Shown here one piece after another: positions 33,235-41,676 of a stretch of DNA of 64,000 bases. The stretch is from the NCBI GenBank assembly GCA_963769905.1, contig CAVYNG010000001.1, forward strand, positions 248,001-312,000. The letters run 5' to 3'. Each line of letters opens with the position of its first letter. Position 1 is the stretch's first letter. The notes below the pieces were generated by a model, which worked only from the letters and a program-made list of their open reading frames with translations, ran no database searches and was not told the origin of the DNA. The position numbers were made by a program, and so were the translations under genes. The DNA is from Bog-756 sp963769905. Its GTDB lineage: Bacteria; Actinomycetota; Acidimicrobiia; Acidimicrobiales; RAAP-2.

Positions 33235-35565
33235 TCAGCCGGTCGCCGCGCTCAGCGCGGCGGGGGGCGGGGTGGCGTAGACGACCGTCAGCCGCTGGGT
33301 GGGACGGGTCAGTGCGACGTAGAGGGTGCGCAACCCGCGTGCGGTCTCCCCGGCGATCACCCCGGGTTCGACCACCACCACGTCGTCGAACTCGAGGCCG
33401 TTCGCGCTCTCGGCGGCGAGCACGACCAGCGGGGCGGTGAGGCCGCCGCTCGCCAGCTCGCCGGGGTCGGCGGCCGGCAGTCCCGCAGTCTGCAGCGCGT
33501 CCCAGAGGTCCGGGACGAGCGCGGCCGGCGCGAGCACCGCGACCCGACCCGTCGTCGTCGCGGCCAACTCTTCGGCTGCCACCTCGGCCACACGCCGAGC
33601 GAGCGCGCCGGTCGCGTCGGGCCCTGCGTCAGGTCCGACCTCCGCTCCTCGACCGGGACGGACCGAGACCATCCTCGGCTCGATGCCGGTGCGCCGGACC
33701 GGCCGCGGAGGCACGAGCCCGGGAGCCGCCACCGCGAGCACCCGTCCGGCGACGGCGAGGACCTCGGCCGGCGTGCGGTAGCTCACGGTGAGCTCGACCT
33801 CACGGATGGGTCGCCGGCGTGGCAGGTGCGCAGTGATGTCCGACCACGACGCGGGTGTCGACGGAGAGGTCGCCTGTGCGATGTCACCGACCACGGTCAT
33901 CGAGCCGGACAGCGAGCGCCTGGTCAGCATGCGCAGCTGCATCGGCGAGAGATCCTGCACCTCGTCGACGACAATGTGCCCGTACTTGCGCAGGCTTTCG
34001 TCGGCGCTGCCGTTGCGGGGGCCGAGCAGGTGACGCGCCTCGTCGATCAGCGCGGCGTCGGCGCGCGTCCACGGCACCTCGTCGAAGGAGCTCGAGCGCG
34101 GACGGTTGAGCAGCGCCTGCTCGTCGGGGGTGAGGATGCCCCGTGCGGCCGCGGCGATCAGCGGTGGCGCGCCGAGCAGGTCGTGGAGCAGCTCGTGAGG
34201 GGAGAGCCGGGGCCACATCCGGTCCAGCGCGGTCGCGAGTTCAGGGACCCGGCGCACCTTGCGCGAGAAGTCGTCGAAGTCGAACTCCTCGTCGGTGAGC
34301 TCGCTCGGATCGTCGTAGCCGGGGAAGGGGGTGACCCCGGCGGGTGCGCCCACCCCGAGGCGCTGCTGGGTCTGCCGCGCGCGCTCCGCGAGCAGACGGG
34401 CGACCGCGTGGTCGACCAGCCGTCGCCTGGCGTTGTGGGTCCCTGGGCGACGCCGCGCCATCTCCACGATTTGGCGCGAGTCCTCGGTGGTGAGCCGGAG
34501 CACGAGCGCGCCGTAGGGGACGGCGACGTCCTCCGCGAGCGCGCGCTGGCGCGTACGGACCGCGCGCGCGACAACCTTCGCCATGCGCGGGTCACCCTTC
34601 AGTTTGGCGACCTCGGCGGGGCCCTCTTCCTTGACCCGGATCTCCGAGACCAGACCGGACACCGTCGAGAGGGTCACCCCCGTCTCGCCGAGCGACGGCA
34701 GGACCTGATCGATGTAACGCAGGAACAGCGGGTTGGGCCCGACGACGAGGACGCCCTGTCGCTCGAGCGGGAACCGGTGGGTGTAGAGCAGGTAGGCCGC
34801 CCGGTGGAGCGCGACCGCCGTCTTGCCGGTCCCCGGTCCGCCTTGGACGACCAGCAGGCCGCTCAGGGGGGCTCGGATGATCTCGTCCTGCTCGCCCTGG
34901 ATGGTGGCGACGATGTCGGTCATCTGGCCGGTGCGCGCCCGGTCCAGAGCCGCGAGCAGGGCCGCCGGGCCGCCGATGGGCATGTCACCGACCAGGAGCT
35001 CACCCGCGGGGGCACCGTCGCCGGCAGGGGTGCCGTTGCCGCCGAGGCCGCCCTCCGTGCTCTCCACGACCCCGGTCGCGCCGAAGCGCTCGTCCTCGAC
35101 GCCGATCACCTGACGCCCGTGGAGGGCGAGGTGCCGACGGAGGACGAGGCCCTGAGGGTCGCGTCCGGTCGCCCGGTAGAAGGGCTCGGCGATCGGCGCG
35201 CGCCAGTCGACGACCAGAGGCTCGTGGTCGGCGTCGTGGATGGCGATACGTCCGATATGGAAGACCTCGGTCGCGGTCCCGTCGGCACTGTCGGCCGAGC
35301 CGTGCCCGTCGCGGTCGCCGTCAGAGGGCTCGAACCTTCGGTCGATCCGTCCGAAGGTGAGTGCCTGGTCGCCGATGTCGAGCTGCTCGAGGCGGGCGAG
35401 GCTCGTCCGCACGATCACATCGCGCTCGGTCCGCGATTGGAAGGTGCCGCCCTTGCCCAGGTCGAGGACACCCTCGAGCATCGAGTTGGCGTCACCGCGC
35501 ATGGCGTCGAGCCGCGCATACGCCGTGTCGACGAACGCCTGCTCGGCCTCTCGCTCAGAGTCCAC
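33235..35565 (-). CDS. helD: HelD-type ATPase, RNA polymerase recycling factor
   Basis: 776-residue UvrD/Rep-like superfamily 1 protein that, in known actinobacteria and Bacillus, displaces stalled RNA polymerase from nucleic acid. The N-terminal helical region (about 1-80), which inserts into the polymerase secondary channel in characterised homologues, is present, followed by a Gly/Asp-rich loop. Walker A is GGPGTGKT (242-249). Walker B is DEVQDLSPMQLRML, and later helicase motifs include LTVSYRTPAEVLA and LRTLYVALTRPTQRL. GTG at 35565 was chosen, with GGAGG five bases upstream; GTG 35571 is equally possible. A TACAAT -10-like box lies at 35631-35636. Confidence 0.88.
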   Translation of the reverse strand: MDSEREAEQAFVDTAYARLDAMRGDANSMLEGVLDLGKGGTFQSRTERDVIVRTSLARLEQLDIGDQALTFGRIDRRFEPSDGDRDGHGSADSADGTATEVFHIGRIAIHDADHEPLVVDWRAPIAEPFYRATGRDPQGLVLRRHLALHGRQVIGVEDERFGATGVVESTEGGLGGNGTPAGDGAPAGELLVGDMPIGGPAALLAALDRARTGQMTDIVATIQGEQDEIIRAPLSGLLVVQGGPGTGKTAVALHRAAYLLYTHRFPLERQGVLVVGPNPLFLRYIDQVLPSLGETGVTLSTVSGLVSEIRVKEEGPAEVAKLKGDPRMAKVVARAVRTRQRALAEDVAVPYGALVLRLTTEDSRQIVEMARRRPGTHNARRRLVDHAVARLLAERARQTQQRLGVGAPAGVTPFPGYDDPSELTDEEFDFDDFSRKVRRVPELATALDRMWPRLSPHELLHDLLGAPPLIAAAARGILTPDEQALLNRPRSSSFDEVPWTRADAALIDEARHLLGPRNGSADESLRKYGHIVVDEVQDLSPMQLRMLTRRSLSGSMTVVGDIAQATSPSTPASWSDITAHLPRRRPIREVELTVSYRTPAEVLAVAGRVLAVAAPGLVPPRPVRRTGIEPRMVSVRPGRGAEVGPDAGPDATGALARRVAEVAAEELAATTTGRVAVLAPAALVPDLWDALQTAGLPAADPGELASGGLTAPLVVLAAESANGLEFDDVVVVEPGVIAGETARGLRTLYVALTRPTQRLTVVYATPPPAALSAATG

Positions 35566-35630
35566 CCCCACCTCCGATCCCTTCCCCTGCCCGCCCGGGC
35601 GCCGCGCCACCCGGCCCGGGGAAACCATCC

Positions 35631-35636
35631 ATTGTA
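35631..35636 (-). promoter_or_regulatory. -10-like box for helD
   Basis: On the minus strand this reads TACAAT, about 65 bases before the helD start codon, and gives a conventional leader ending in a GGAGG ribosome binding site. It is divergent from the hemE -10 box 58 bases away. Confidence 0.45.
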
Positions 35637-35693
35637 CGCCCCGGGCGCGCACGTCGCGTCGAGCATGCGCTGCCGCTGGCAGGGGCCCTCTCC

Positions 35694-35699
35694 TAGACT
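35694..35699 (+). promoter_or_regulatory. -10-like box for the hem operon leader
   Basis: TAGACT stands exactly six bases before an ATG (35706), matching the leaderless pattern seen elsewhere in the window. That ATG opens the short upstream ORF, not hemE itself. Confidence 0.5.
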
Positions 35700-35705
35700 C
35701 GCCCC

Positions 35706-35771
35706 ATGGCCGCGCCGCGCCTCCGTCACCGATCCGACGATCGGGCACGTCGCGGCACGCGCCACAGATGA
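35706..35771 (+). CDS. 21-codon Arg/His-rich leader ORF overlapping hemE
   Basis: Short frame with eight Arg and three His among 21 residues (MAAPRLRHRSDDRARRG, then T-R-H-R). It follows a TAGACT box by six bases and has no ribosome binding site, so it would be read from a leaderless message. Its TGA (35769-35771) overlaps the hemE ATG (35768-35770) as ATGA. hemE itself lacks a visible ribosome binding site. It is therefore a candidate leader peptide through which ribosomes reach hemE by termination-reinitiation. Coding potential is unproven because of its length. Confidence 0.45.
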   Translation: MAAPRLRHRSDDRARRGTRHR

Positions 35772-36841
35772 CCCGCGCGGCGACCGGCCGTTTCGACGAA
35801 TCGGCGTTCGTCCGGGCGTGCCGCGGACTCGCCGTCGACCACGTGCCGGTCTGGTTCATGCGACAGGCCGGGCGCTCCCTGCCCGAGTACCGGTCCGCCC
35901 GCGGAGAGGGGAGCATCCTCCAAGCGATCCACCGCCCCGACCTGGTGGCGGCGCTCACCCGCCAGCCCGTCGACCGGTACGGGACCGACGCGGCGATCTT
36001 CTTCTCCGACATCATGGTGCCCGCCGCGGCCGTCGGCTTCGGGGTCGACATCGCTCCCGGCACCGGCCCGGTGGTGGCCGAACCGATCCGCTCGAGAACC
36101 GATCTCGCCCGGCTGCGGCCTCTCGAGCCCGAACACGACACGCCGTATGTGATCGAGGCCGTCGGAGCCCTCGTCGACGAGCTCGACGTGCCGCTCATCG
36201 GGTTCGCCGGCGGCCCCTTCACCGTCGCCAGCTACCTGGTAGAGGGCGGCCCTTCGAAGAACTACGCGACGGTGAAATCGCTCATGCTCTCCGACCCGGT
36301 TCTCTGGGTCGAGCTGGTCGAGCGCCTGGTGGACCTCGCGCTGTCCTCGCTGCGTTCCCAGCTCGACGCAGGGGCTTCCGCGGTCCAGGTCTTCGACTCG
36401 TGGGCGGGGATCCTCACCCCTCGCCACTACGAGGAGCTGGTGCTGCCCGCCACGCGGCGGCTCTTCGGCGAGCTGGCCGAGAGCCACCCTGGCGTGCCCT
36501 GCGTGCTCTTCGGGGTCGGGACCGGCGAGCTGCTCGAGTCGATGGCCAGCTCCGGCTGCACCGTGGTCGGGGTGGACTGGCGTGTGCCAATCGACGAAGC
36601 GCGAAGGCGGATCGGACCGGACCTTGCCGTCCAGGGCAATCTCGACCCTGCGCTCTGCCTCACCCCGTGGCCCATCGTCGAGAAGGAGACCCGAGCGGTG
36701 CTCGACGCGGCCGGCACGCGACCCGGTTACGTCTTCAACCTCGGCCACGGGGTTCTCCCCTCGACCGATCCCTCGGTCCTCGAGCAGATCGTCGGGCTCG
36801 TCCACGAAGAGGGGCGGGCGGGCGTCAAGGACCCGTCGTGA
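35768..36841 (+). CDS. hemE: Uroporphyrinogen decarboxylase
   Basis: Converts uroporphyrinogen III to coproporphyrinogen III in the cytoplasm. 357 residues. The N-terminal VPVWFMRQAGRSLPEYR contains the active-site Arg pair, FFSDIMVP the catalytic Asp, and GFAGGPFTVASYLVEGG the substrate loop; the C-terminal FNLGHGVLPSTDP is a family signature. The start at 35768 overlaps the stop of a short upstream ORF and lacks its own Shine-Dalgarno sequence. First enzyme gene of hemE-hemH-hemG-lnt; the ferrochelatase gene starts 25 bases after its stop. Confidence 0.95.
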   Translation: MTRAATGRFDESAFVRACRGLAVDHVPVWFMRQAGRSLPEYRSARGEGSILQAIHRPDLVAALTRQPVDRYGTDAAIFFSDIMVPAAAVGFGVDIAPGTGPVVAEPIRSRTDLARLRPLEPEHDTPYVIEAVGALVDELDVPLIGFAGGPFTVASYLVEGGPSKNYATVKSLMLSDPVLWVELVERLVDLALSSLRSQLDAGASAVQVFDSWAGILTPRHYEELVLPATRRLFGELAESHPGVPCVLFGVGTGELLESMASSGCTVVGVDWRVPIDEARRRIGPDLAVQGNLDPALCLTPWPIVEKETRAVLDAAGTRPGYVFNLGHGVLPSTDPSVLEQIVGLVHEEGRAGVKDPS

Positions 36842-36866
36842 CCGCCTCGGTCCGCTCGGTCCGGCG

Positions 36867-37823
36867 ATGACCGGATCGGTCTCGCGGCCGGTCGGGGTGC
36901 TGGTCATGGCCCACGGCACACCGGCGAGCACCGGGGAGATCGCTCCCTTCTACACCGCGATCCGCCGTGGGCGTCCACCCACCTCCGAGCAGCTCGCCGA
37001 GCTCGAGGGACGGTACCGGGCGATCGGCGGCACCTCCCCGCTCGCGGCGACGACCCGCGGGCAGGTGGCAGGACTCGCCGCGGCGCTCGAGTCCGCGGAG
37101 CCGGGAAAGTACCGGGTTCGTTTCGGCGCGAAACACACCGCGCCCTCCATCGAGGAGGGCGTCGCCGCGCTGGCAACCGCCGGTGTCGACGAAGCCGTCG
37201 GGTTGGTACTGACTCCGCACCGGTCGACGGCCGGGTCGGGGGAGTACTTCGCGCGGGCGAACCGAGCGGCGTCGGAGGCCGACCATCCACTCAGGTTGAC
37301 CGCGATCCCGTCGTGGCACCGGGCCGAAGGGCTCTCGGCACTGCTGGCCGCCCGCACCGCGGCCGCAGTGGACTCGCTCCCAGAGGACGTGCGCGAGCGC
37401 GTGGCGCTCTTGTTCACCGCGCACAGCGTTCCCCTCCGCACTCTCACCGAGGACGATCCCTATCCGGCGCAGGTAGTCGAGTCGGCAGCGGATGTCGTCG
37501 ACGAATTGGGCGCTGCGGGCAAGGCTCTGGAGTCGTGGGGGGTGGCCTGGCAGAGCGCGGGCCGCACACCCGACCCGTGGCTCGGACCTGATCTGCTCGG
37601 TGAGATCCGTCGTGTCGCCGAGGACGGGGCCAGCGCGGTGGTGCTCTGCCCGGTGGGCTTCGTGTCGGACCATCTCGAGATCCTCTACGACCTCGACATC
37701 GAGGCGGCGTCGGTCGCTCGCGACGCCGGTCTCGCGTTCTCGCGGACCGGGTCGCTCAACGACGATCCTCGGTTCCTCGCGGTTCTGGCAGGGGTCGTAC
37801 GCGCCGCGGCGGGCCGGCGGTGA
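36867..37823 (+). CDS. hemH: Ferrochelatase (probably coproporphyrin-type)
   Basis: Inserts Fe(II) into the porphyrin; 318 residues. VGVLVMAHGTPAS at the N-terminus, the metal-binding LFTAHSVPLR with the catalytic His, and VVLCPVGFVSDHLEILYDLDIEA, with the conserved Glu, are all present. Only one Cys occurs, so there is no C-terminal [2Fe-2S] cluster. In actinobacteria this enzyme uses coproporphyrin III (CpfC), consistent with the neighbouring HemE and HemY-type oxidase. The ATG at 36867 has weak upstream signals; the stop overlaps the hemG start (GTGA). Confidence 0.93.
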   Translation: MTGSVSRPVGVLVMAHGTPASTGEIAPFYTAIRRGRPPTSEQLAELEGRYRAIGGTSPLAATTRGQVAGLAAALESAEPGKYRVRFGAKHTAPSIEEGVAALATAGVDEAVGLVLTPHRSTAGSGEYFARANRAASEADHPLRLTAIPSWHRAEGLSALLAARTAAAVDSLPEDVRERVALLFTAHSVPLRTLTEDDPYPAQVVESAADVVDELGAAGKALESWGVAWQSAGRTPDPWLGPDLLGEIRRVAEDGASAVVLCPVGFVSDHLEILYDLDIEAASVARDAGLAFSRTGSLNDDPRFLAVLAGVVRAAAGRR

Positions 37824-39352
37824 GCGCGCGCGGCAGGCCGACGGTTGCCGTCGTCGGCGGTGGCATCGCCGGGCTCGCTGCTGCCTGGGAGCTCCTCCGA
37901 GCGCCGGGCCCCGACGGCCCGCCGTCGGTCGTGCTCCTCGAGGCATCACCGCGGCTCGGAGGAAAGCTGCGTGCGGCCGAGTTCGCCGGTCGGACCGTCG
38001 ACCTCGCGGGCGACGCCTTCCTCGCCCGACGTCCCGAGGCAACCGAGCTCTGCGAGGAACTCGGCATCAGTGACGAACTGGTGCCGGTCGGCGCGACCGG
38101 TGCCTCGATCTGGGCGCGGGGAACGCTCCGGTCGATGCCCGAAGGGTCGACCCTCGGTGTGCCGACCAGGTGGTGGCCGCTCGCACGTTCGGGGATCCTG
38201 AGCCCGGGCGAGGCCTTGCGCGTCGCACGCGACCTGGTGACGCCCCACCGCGGGACGAGGACCATCACCGGCGACCGAGCGGTCGGCGAGATCGTCGGGG
38301 GGCGCCTCGGACGACCGGTGGTCGACCGCCTGGTGGACCCGCTGATCGGCGGCATCCACGCCGGCGACGTCGACGAGCTGAGTGCTGCGGCGACCTTCCC
38401 CCTCCTCCTCGCCGCCGACCAGCAACCGGGGAGCCTCATCCGCCGCCTGCGACGGGTGCCGTCCCGGGCCACCCCGTTCGACCCCTCGTCGGCGGATCCC
38501 TCGGCGCCGGCGTTCTGGTCGCTGCGCGAGGGCACGGCCAGCCTTGCGTTACGCCTGGGCGACGCGTTGGAGCGAAGTGGCGCGAGCGTACGCAGCGGCG
38601 TGAGGGTGGACGCACTCCGGGCAGGCGGCGCGTCGAACGGCCTGCCGCGCTGGACCGTCGAGCTCGGCGGCACCGCGGCAGACCGCGAGGGTCGCTCGGC
38701 GGTCGAGGTCGACGGGCTGGTCCTCGCGGTCGATGCCCCCGAGGCGGCCCGCCTGCTCCGACCGCTCGCCCCGGCCTCGGCGTCGCTGCTCACCGATATC
38801 GATTCCTCCTCGGTCGCCGTCGTGACGGTCAGCGTGCCGGAAGCCTCGATCGAAGCCCCCCTGCGAGGCACCGGCTTCCTCGTACCGCGTACCTCGACCG
38901 TCGACGGCCGGAGAGCGCTGATCACCGGGTGCACCTTCCTCTCGAGGAAGTGGCCGCACCTCGCGCGACCCGGCGACGAGCTCCTCCGCGTCTCGACCGG
39001 CCGATGGGGTGACGAGCGCCACCGCGACCTCGACGACGACGAGCTCGCGGCTGTCGCTTTCGGTGAGCTCTCCGCGATCCTCGACGTGCGCGGCTCGCCG
39101 GCCGCGGTGCGCGTGACGCGATGGGACCAGGCACTGCCCCAGTACCGGGTCGGACACCTGATCCGGGTGGCCACGATCGAAAAGGCGGTGGCGGGACTCG
39201 GCGCCGTCGCGGTCGCGGGCTCCGCCTACCGCGGCGTCGGGATCCCCGCCTGCATCGCGAGTGGGCGGAGTGCGGCGCGCGCGGTGGTGGAGTCCCTCAC
39301 CCGAAGGGCCCGCGGTGGCCGAGCGGCGGTCGAGGGGAACGGCGCGCGGTGA
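37820..39352 (+). CDS. hemG: HemY-type coproporphyrinogen/protoporphyrinogen oxidase
   Basis: FAD-dependent oxygen-using oxidase, 510 residues. The dinucleotide motif VAVVGGGIAGLAAAWEL (about 9-25) and LLEASPRLGGKLR bind FAD. ATFPLLLAADQQPGSLIRRLRR and the C-terminal GSAYRGVGIPACIASGRSAA match the HemY/CgoX family. In the coproporphyrin pathway it forms coproporphyrin III for the adjacent ferrochelatase. The GTG start overlaps the hemH stop, and its own stop overlaps the lnt-like start, so four genes are coupled. A chlorite-dismutase-like ChdC, needed to finish this route, is not in the window. Confidence 0.92.
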   Translation: MSARGRPTVAVVGGGIAGLAAAWELLRAPGPDGPPSVVLLEASPRLGGKLRAAEFAGRTVDLAGDAFLARRPEATELCEELGISDELVPVGATGASIWARGTLRSMPEGSTLGVPTRWWPLARSGILSPGEALRVARDLVTPHRGTRTITGDRAVGEIVGGRLGRPVVDRLVDPLIGGIHAGDVDELSAAATFPLLLAADQQPGSLIRRLRRVPSRATPFDPSSADPSAPAFWSLREGTASLALRLGDALERSGASVRSGVRVDALRAGGASNGLPRWTVELGGTAADREGRSAVEVDGLVLAVDAPEAARLLRPLAPASASLLTDIDSSSVAVVTVSVPEASIEAPLRGTGFLVPRTSTVDGRRALITGCTFLSRKWPHLARPGDELLRVSTGRWGDERHRDLDDDELAAVAFGELSAILDVRGSPAAVRVTRWDQALPQYRVGHLIRVATIEKAVAGLGAVAVAGSAYRGVGIPACIASGRSAARAVVESLTRRARGGRAAVEGNGAR

Positions 39353-41100
39353 AGCCGCCGTGGACCTTCCCGAGCACCTCCCACGAGCCACATCCTCCGG
39401 CGAGCCCGAGCGAGCCCCCCTGGCGACCTTCCAGGATGCGGATGACCCGGCGTCTCGACGACACGGTCGCACCGCGCATGGGGACGGTCGCCCTCCCGTC
39501 CCTCGCGGCGGGCATCGGACTGGCCCTCTCTCTGCCGCCGTTCGGCTTCTGGATCCTGGCCTTCCCGGCGGCGGGACTGCTCTGGTGGCGGCTCGGTGGG
39601 CTGCGGGCCCGCACCCGGTGCTGGGCCGGGTGGCTCGCCGGACTCGGCTGCTACGTGCCCGGGCTCGTGTTCGTGCGCGCCTTCACCCTGCCCGGCGCCC
39701 TCGTGCTGATGGCGATCGAGGCGCTCTTCGTCGCGGTCGGGTGCCTCCTCGTGCCGCCCGGGCCGGTGGTGGCCCGGGCCCTCGCCTTCCCCGCCGCGCT
39801 GACCCTCGCCGAGGCGCTGCGGATGATCTGGCCGTTCGGGGGCCTGCCACTCGGCGGGGTCTTCCTCGGGCAGGCCGACGGTCCGGCGCTCGGTGTCGCC
39901 AGGGTGGGTGGACCGCTCGCACTCACCGCGATCGTCTACGTCGGTGGAGTCGGCGTCGGTGCGCTCGCCACCGCGGCCGGCCGTGCCGGACGCGACACCT
40001 CGCGGGTGCGCACCTTCGCGCGCGCCGAGGTGGGTGGCCCCGGCTGGTGGCCGGCCGGCAACGAGGCCGCAGACCGGGTGGGCACCCTGTCCGGCGCGTT
40101 GGCCGGGACCGGAACGCTGGTGACTGCCGGCGCGGTCGCGTTGGTGGTGGTGGCGCTCCTCGCGACGCTCGCAGGCCATGCGCCCGACGGCGGACCGTCG
40201 GTCGGCGCGGTCAGCGCGGCGGCGGTGCAAGGCGGCGGTGCGCACGGGGTCGACAAGTCCCAGGTCCATCCCGCACAGGTGCTCGCCGCGCAGATGGCGG
40301 CCACCCAGCAGATGCAGGTGCTCGACGGCGGCCATGCTCCCGAGCTGGTGCTCTGGCCCGAGGACGTCGTCGCCCTCGACGAGTCCCTCTCGCAATCGCC
40401 CGAGGAGTCGGTGCTCTCGTCGCTCGCGGCCAGCCTGCACACCACCTTGGTGGTCGGGGTCACCGAGAACGTCTCGACGACCGCGTTCCGCAACGAGGTC
40501 GTCGCGTGGGGACCCGACGGCACCCTCGTCGCGCGCTTCGAGAAGGTCCACCGGGTTCCCTTCGGCGAGTACATCCCGTACCGAAGTTTCTTCTCGCACC
40601 TGGCCAGCCTCTCGGCGGTGCCGCTCGACGCGATCCCGGGTACCGGGACCGGCCTCATGGCGACCCCGGCGGCCCCACTCGGCGCGATGGTCTCGTTCGA
40701 GGTCTTCTACCCGGACCGCGGCCGCTCGTCGGTGCGGGCTGGCGCAGAGCTCCTCGTCGTGCCGACCAACACCGCGTCGTACTCCACCACCCAGGTGCCC
40801 ACACAGGAGCTCGCCGCGGCGACCATCCAAGCGGTCCAGCAGGGGCGTGACCTCCTGCAGGCGGCGCCCACCGGGTTCAGCGCGGCGATCGACCACCGCG
40901 GCGTCCTCGAGGCGCGCTCGGTGATCGGCGCGCGCCAGGTGGTCTTCGCGACGCTGGACCGAAGGAGCGGGACCACCCTCTACGTCCGCTTCGGCGACCT
41001 TCCGGTCCTCGTCGTCGCGGCGGTGGCACTTGCCGCGGGCTGGTGGCTCGCCACGCGACGTCGAGGGGTTCGCGGCTCGACGTCGCCCGCGTGGCGCTGA
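39349..41100 (+). CDS. lnt: Apolipoprotein N-acyltransferase-like protein with Ser at the catalytic Cys position
   Basis: 583 residues. A membrane region of about seven helices (about 45-270) is followed by a nitrilase-type domain (about 290-550) and a terminal helix. The triad positions read Glu338 (LWPED), Lys399 (EKVHRVPFGEYIPYR) and Ser449 (MVSFEVFY), where characterised Lnt enzymes have Cys. Spacings (61 and 50 residues) resemble the E. coli 68 and 52. The enzyme N-acylates lipoproteins such as CtaC in the outer leaflet; with Ser, activity is uncertain. The GTG at 39349 overlaps the hemG stop. Longer upstream frames are Arg-rich and were rejected. Confidence 0.85.
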   Translation: MKPPWTFPSTSHEPHPPASPSEPPWRPSRMRMTRRLDDTVAPRMGTVALPSLAAGIGLALSLPPFGFWILAFPAAGLLWWRLGGLRARTRCWAGWLAGLGCYVPGLVFVRAFTLPGALVLMAIEALFVAVGCLLVPPGPVVARALAFPAALTLAEALRMIWPFGGLPLGGVFLGQADGPALGVARVGGPLALTAIVYVGGVGVGALATAAGRAGRDTSRVRTFARAEVGGPGWWPAGNEAADRVGTLSGALAGTGTLVTAGAVALVVVALLATLAGHAPDGGPSVGAVSAAAVQGGGAHGVDKSQVHPAQVLAAQMAATQQMQVLDGGHAPELVLWPEDVVALDESLSQSPEESVLSSLAASLHTTLVVGVTENVSTTAFRNEVVAWGPDGTLVARFEKVHRVPFGEYIPYRSFFSHLASLSAVPLDAIPGTGTGLMATPAAPLGAMVSFEVFYPDRGRSSVRAGAELLVVPTNTASYSTTQVPTQELAAATIQAVQQGRDLLQAAPTGFSAAIDHRGVLEARSVIGARQVVFATLDRRSGTTLYVRFGDLPVLVVAAVALAAGWWLATRRRGVRGSTSPAWR

Positions 41101-41178
41101 CTCTCGTCACCCATGCCCTCTGTAGCCGCGCTCGATCAGATAAACGATGGCTGTCGCCGCCGCCTGACGAGGACGCCG

Positions 41179-41676
41179 CTACTCGTAGTAGCCCGAATGG
41201 ATGTACACGCAGGGAATTCCGACGGCGTGGAACATGGCGAAGTTGTGAGGGTCGTCCTCGAACGCGAGGAGCAGCTCGAAGCCGTAGGCGCGCAGCTCGT
41301 CGACCGCGTCCCGCTTGAACCAGGTGACCTGTGAGTAGTCGCCCCGGGCCCGCATGACGAGCAGGTCCCAGCGGAGCCCGTAGCGTTCGAGCCACGCGAG
41401 GGTCTGGGGCTGCACCCGCATCGGACGGCCGGTGAGCAGGATCACCTGCAGCCGCGGGTCGAGGAGCTCGAGCACCCGGGCGAGCTCCTCGATGACCGGG
41501 TCGTCGCCGCACGCGTCGAAGAAACGGTCCCAGTCGCGCTGGCCGCGCTCGATGAAGTGCTGACGGCCGACCGCGTCCGAGAGGACACCGTCGACGTCGA
41601 AGACGACGGCGTTACCGGGACGCGCGACAGGCACGCCGTGCCACGCCCAGTTGCGTGGCCCGGGCCGGTCGTTCAC
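41179..41676 (-). CDS. HAD-superfamily phosphatase-like protein
   Basis: 165 residues. Motif I FDVDGVLSD (Asp27 nucleophile, Asp29), motif II VILLTGRP, and a C-terminal FELLLAFEDDPHNFAMF motif with paired Asp define the HAD fold. The layout resembles polynucleotide-kinase 3'-phosphatase-like and other small HAD domains; the substrate is unknown. The GTG start at 41676 overlaps the acs stop (GTGA), so it is the second gene of the acs unit. It faces the lnt-like gene; the 78-base convergent gap shows no clear hairpin. Confidence 0.82.
   Translation of the reverse strand: MNDRPGPRNWAWHGVPVARPGNAVVFDVDGVLSDAVGRQHFIERGQRDWDRFFDACGDDPVIEELARVLELLDPRLQVILLTGRPMRVQPQTLAWLERYGLRWDLLVMRARGDYSQVTWFKRDAVDELRAYGFELLLAFEDDPHNFAMFHAVGIPCVYIHSGYYE

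Noticed and set aside
33826..36870. 1014-codon plus-strand frame antisense to helD and running into hemE
   Set aside because: Both helD and hemE have intact family motifs in their own frames, whereas this frame has Arg/Gly-rich composition and no motif.
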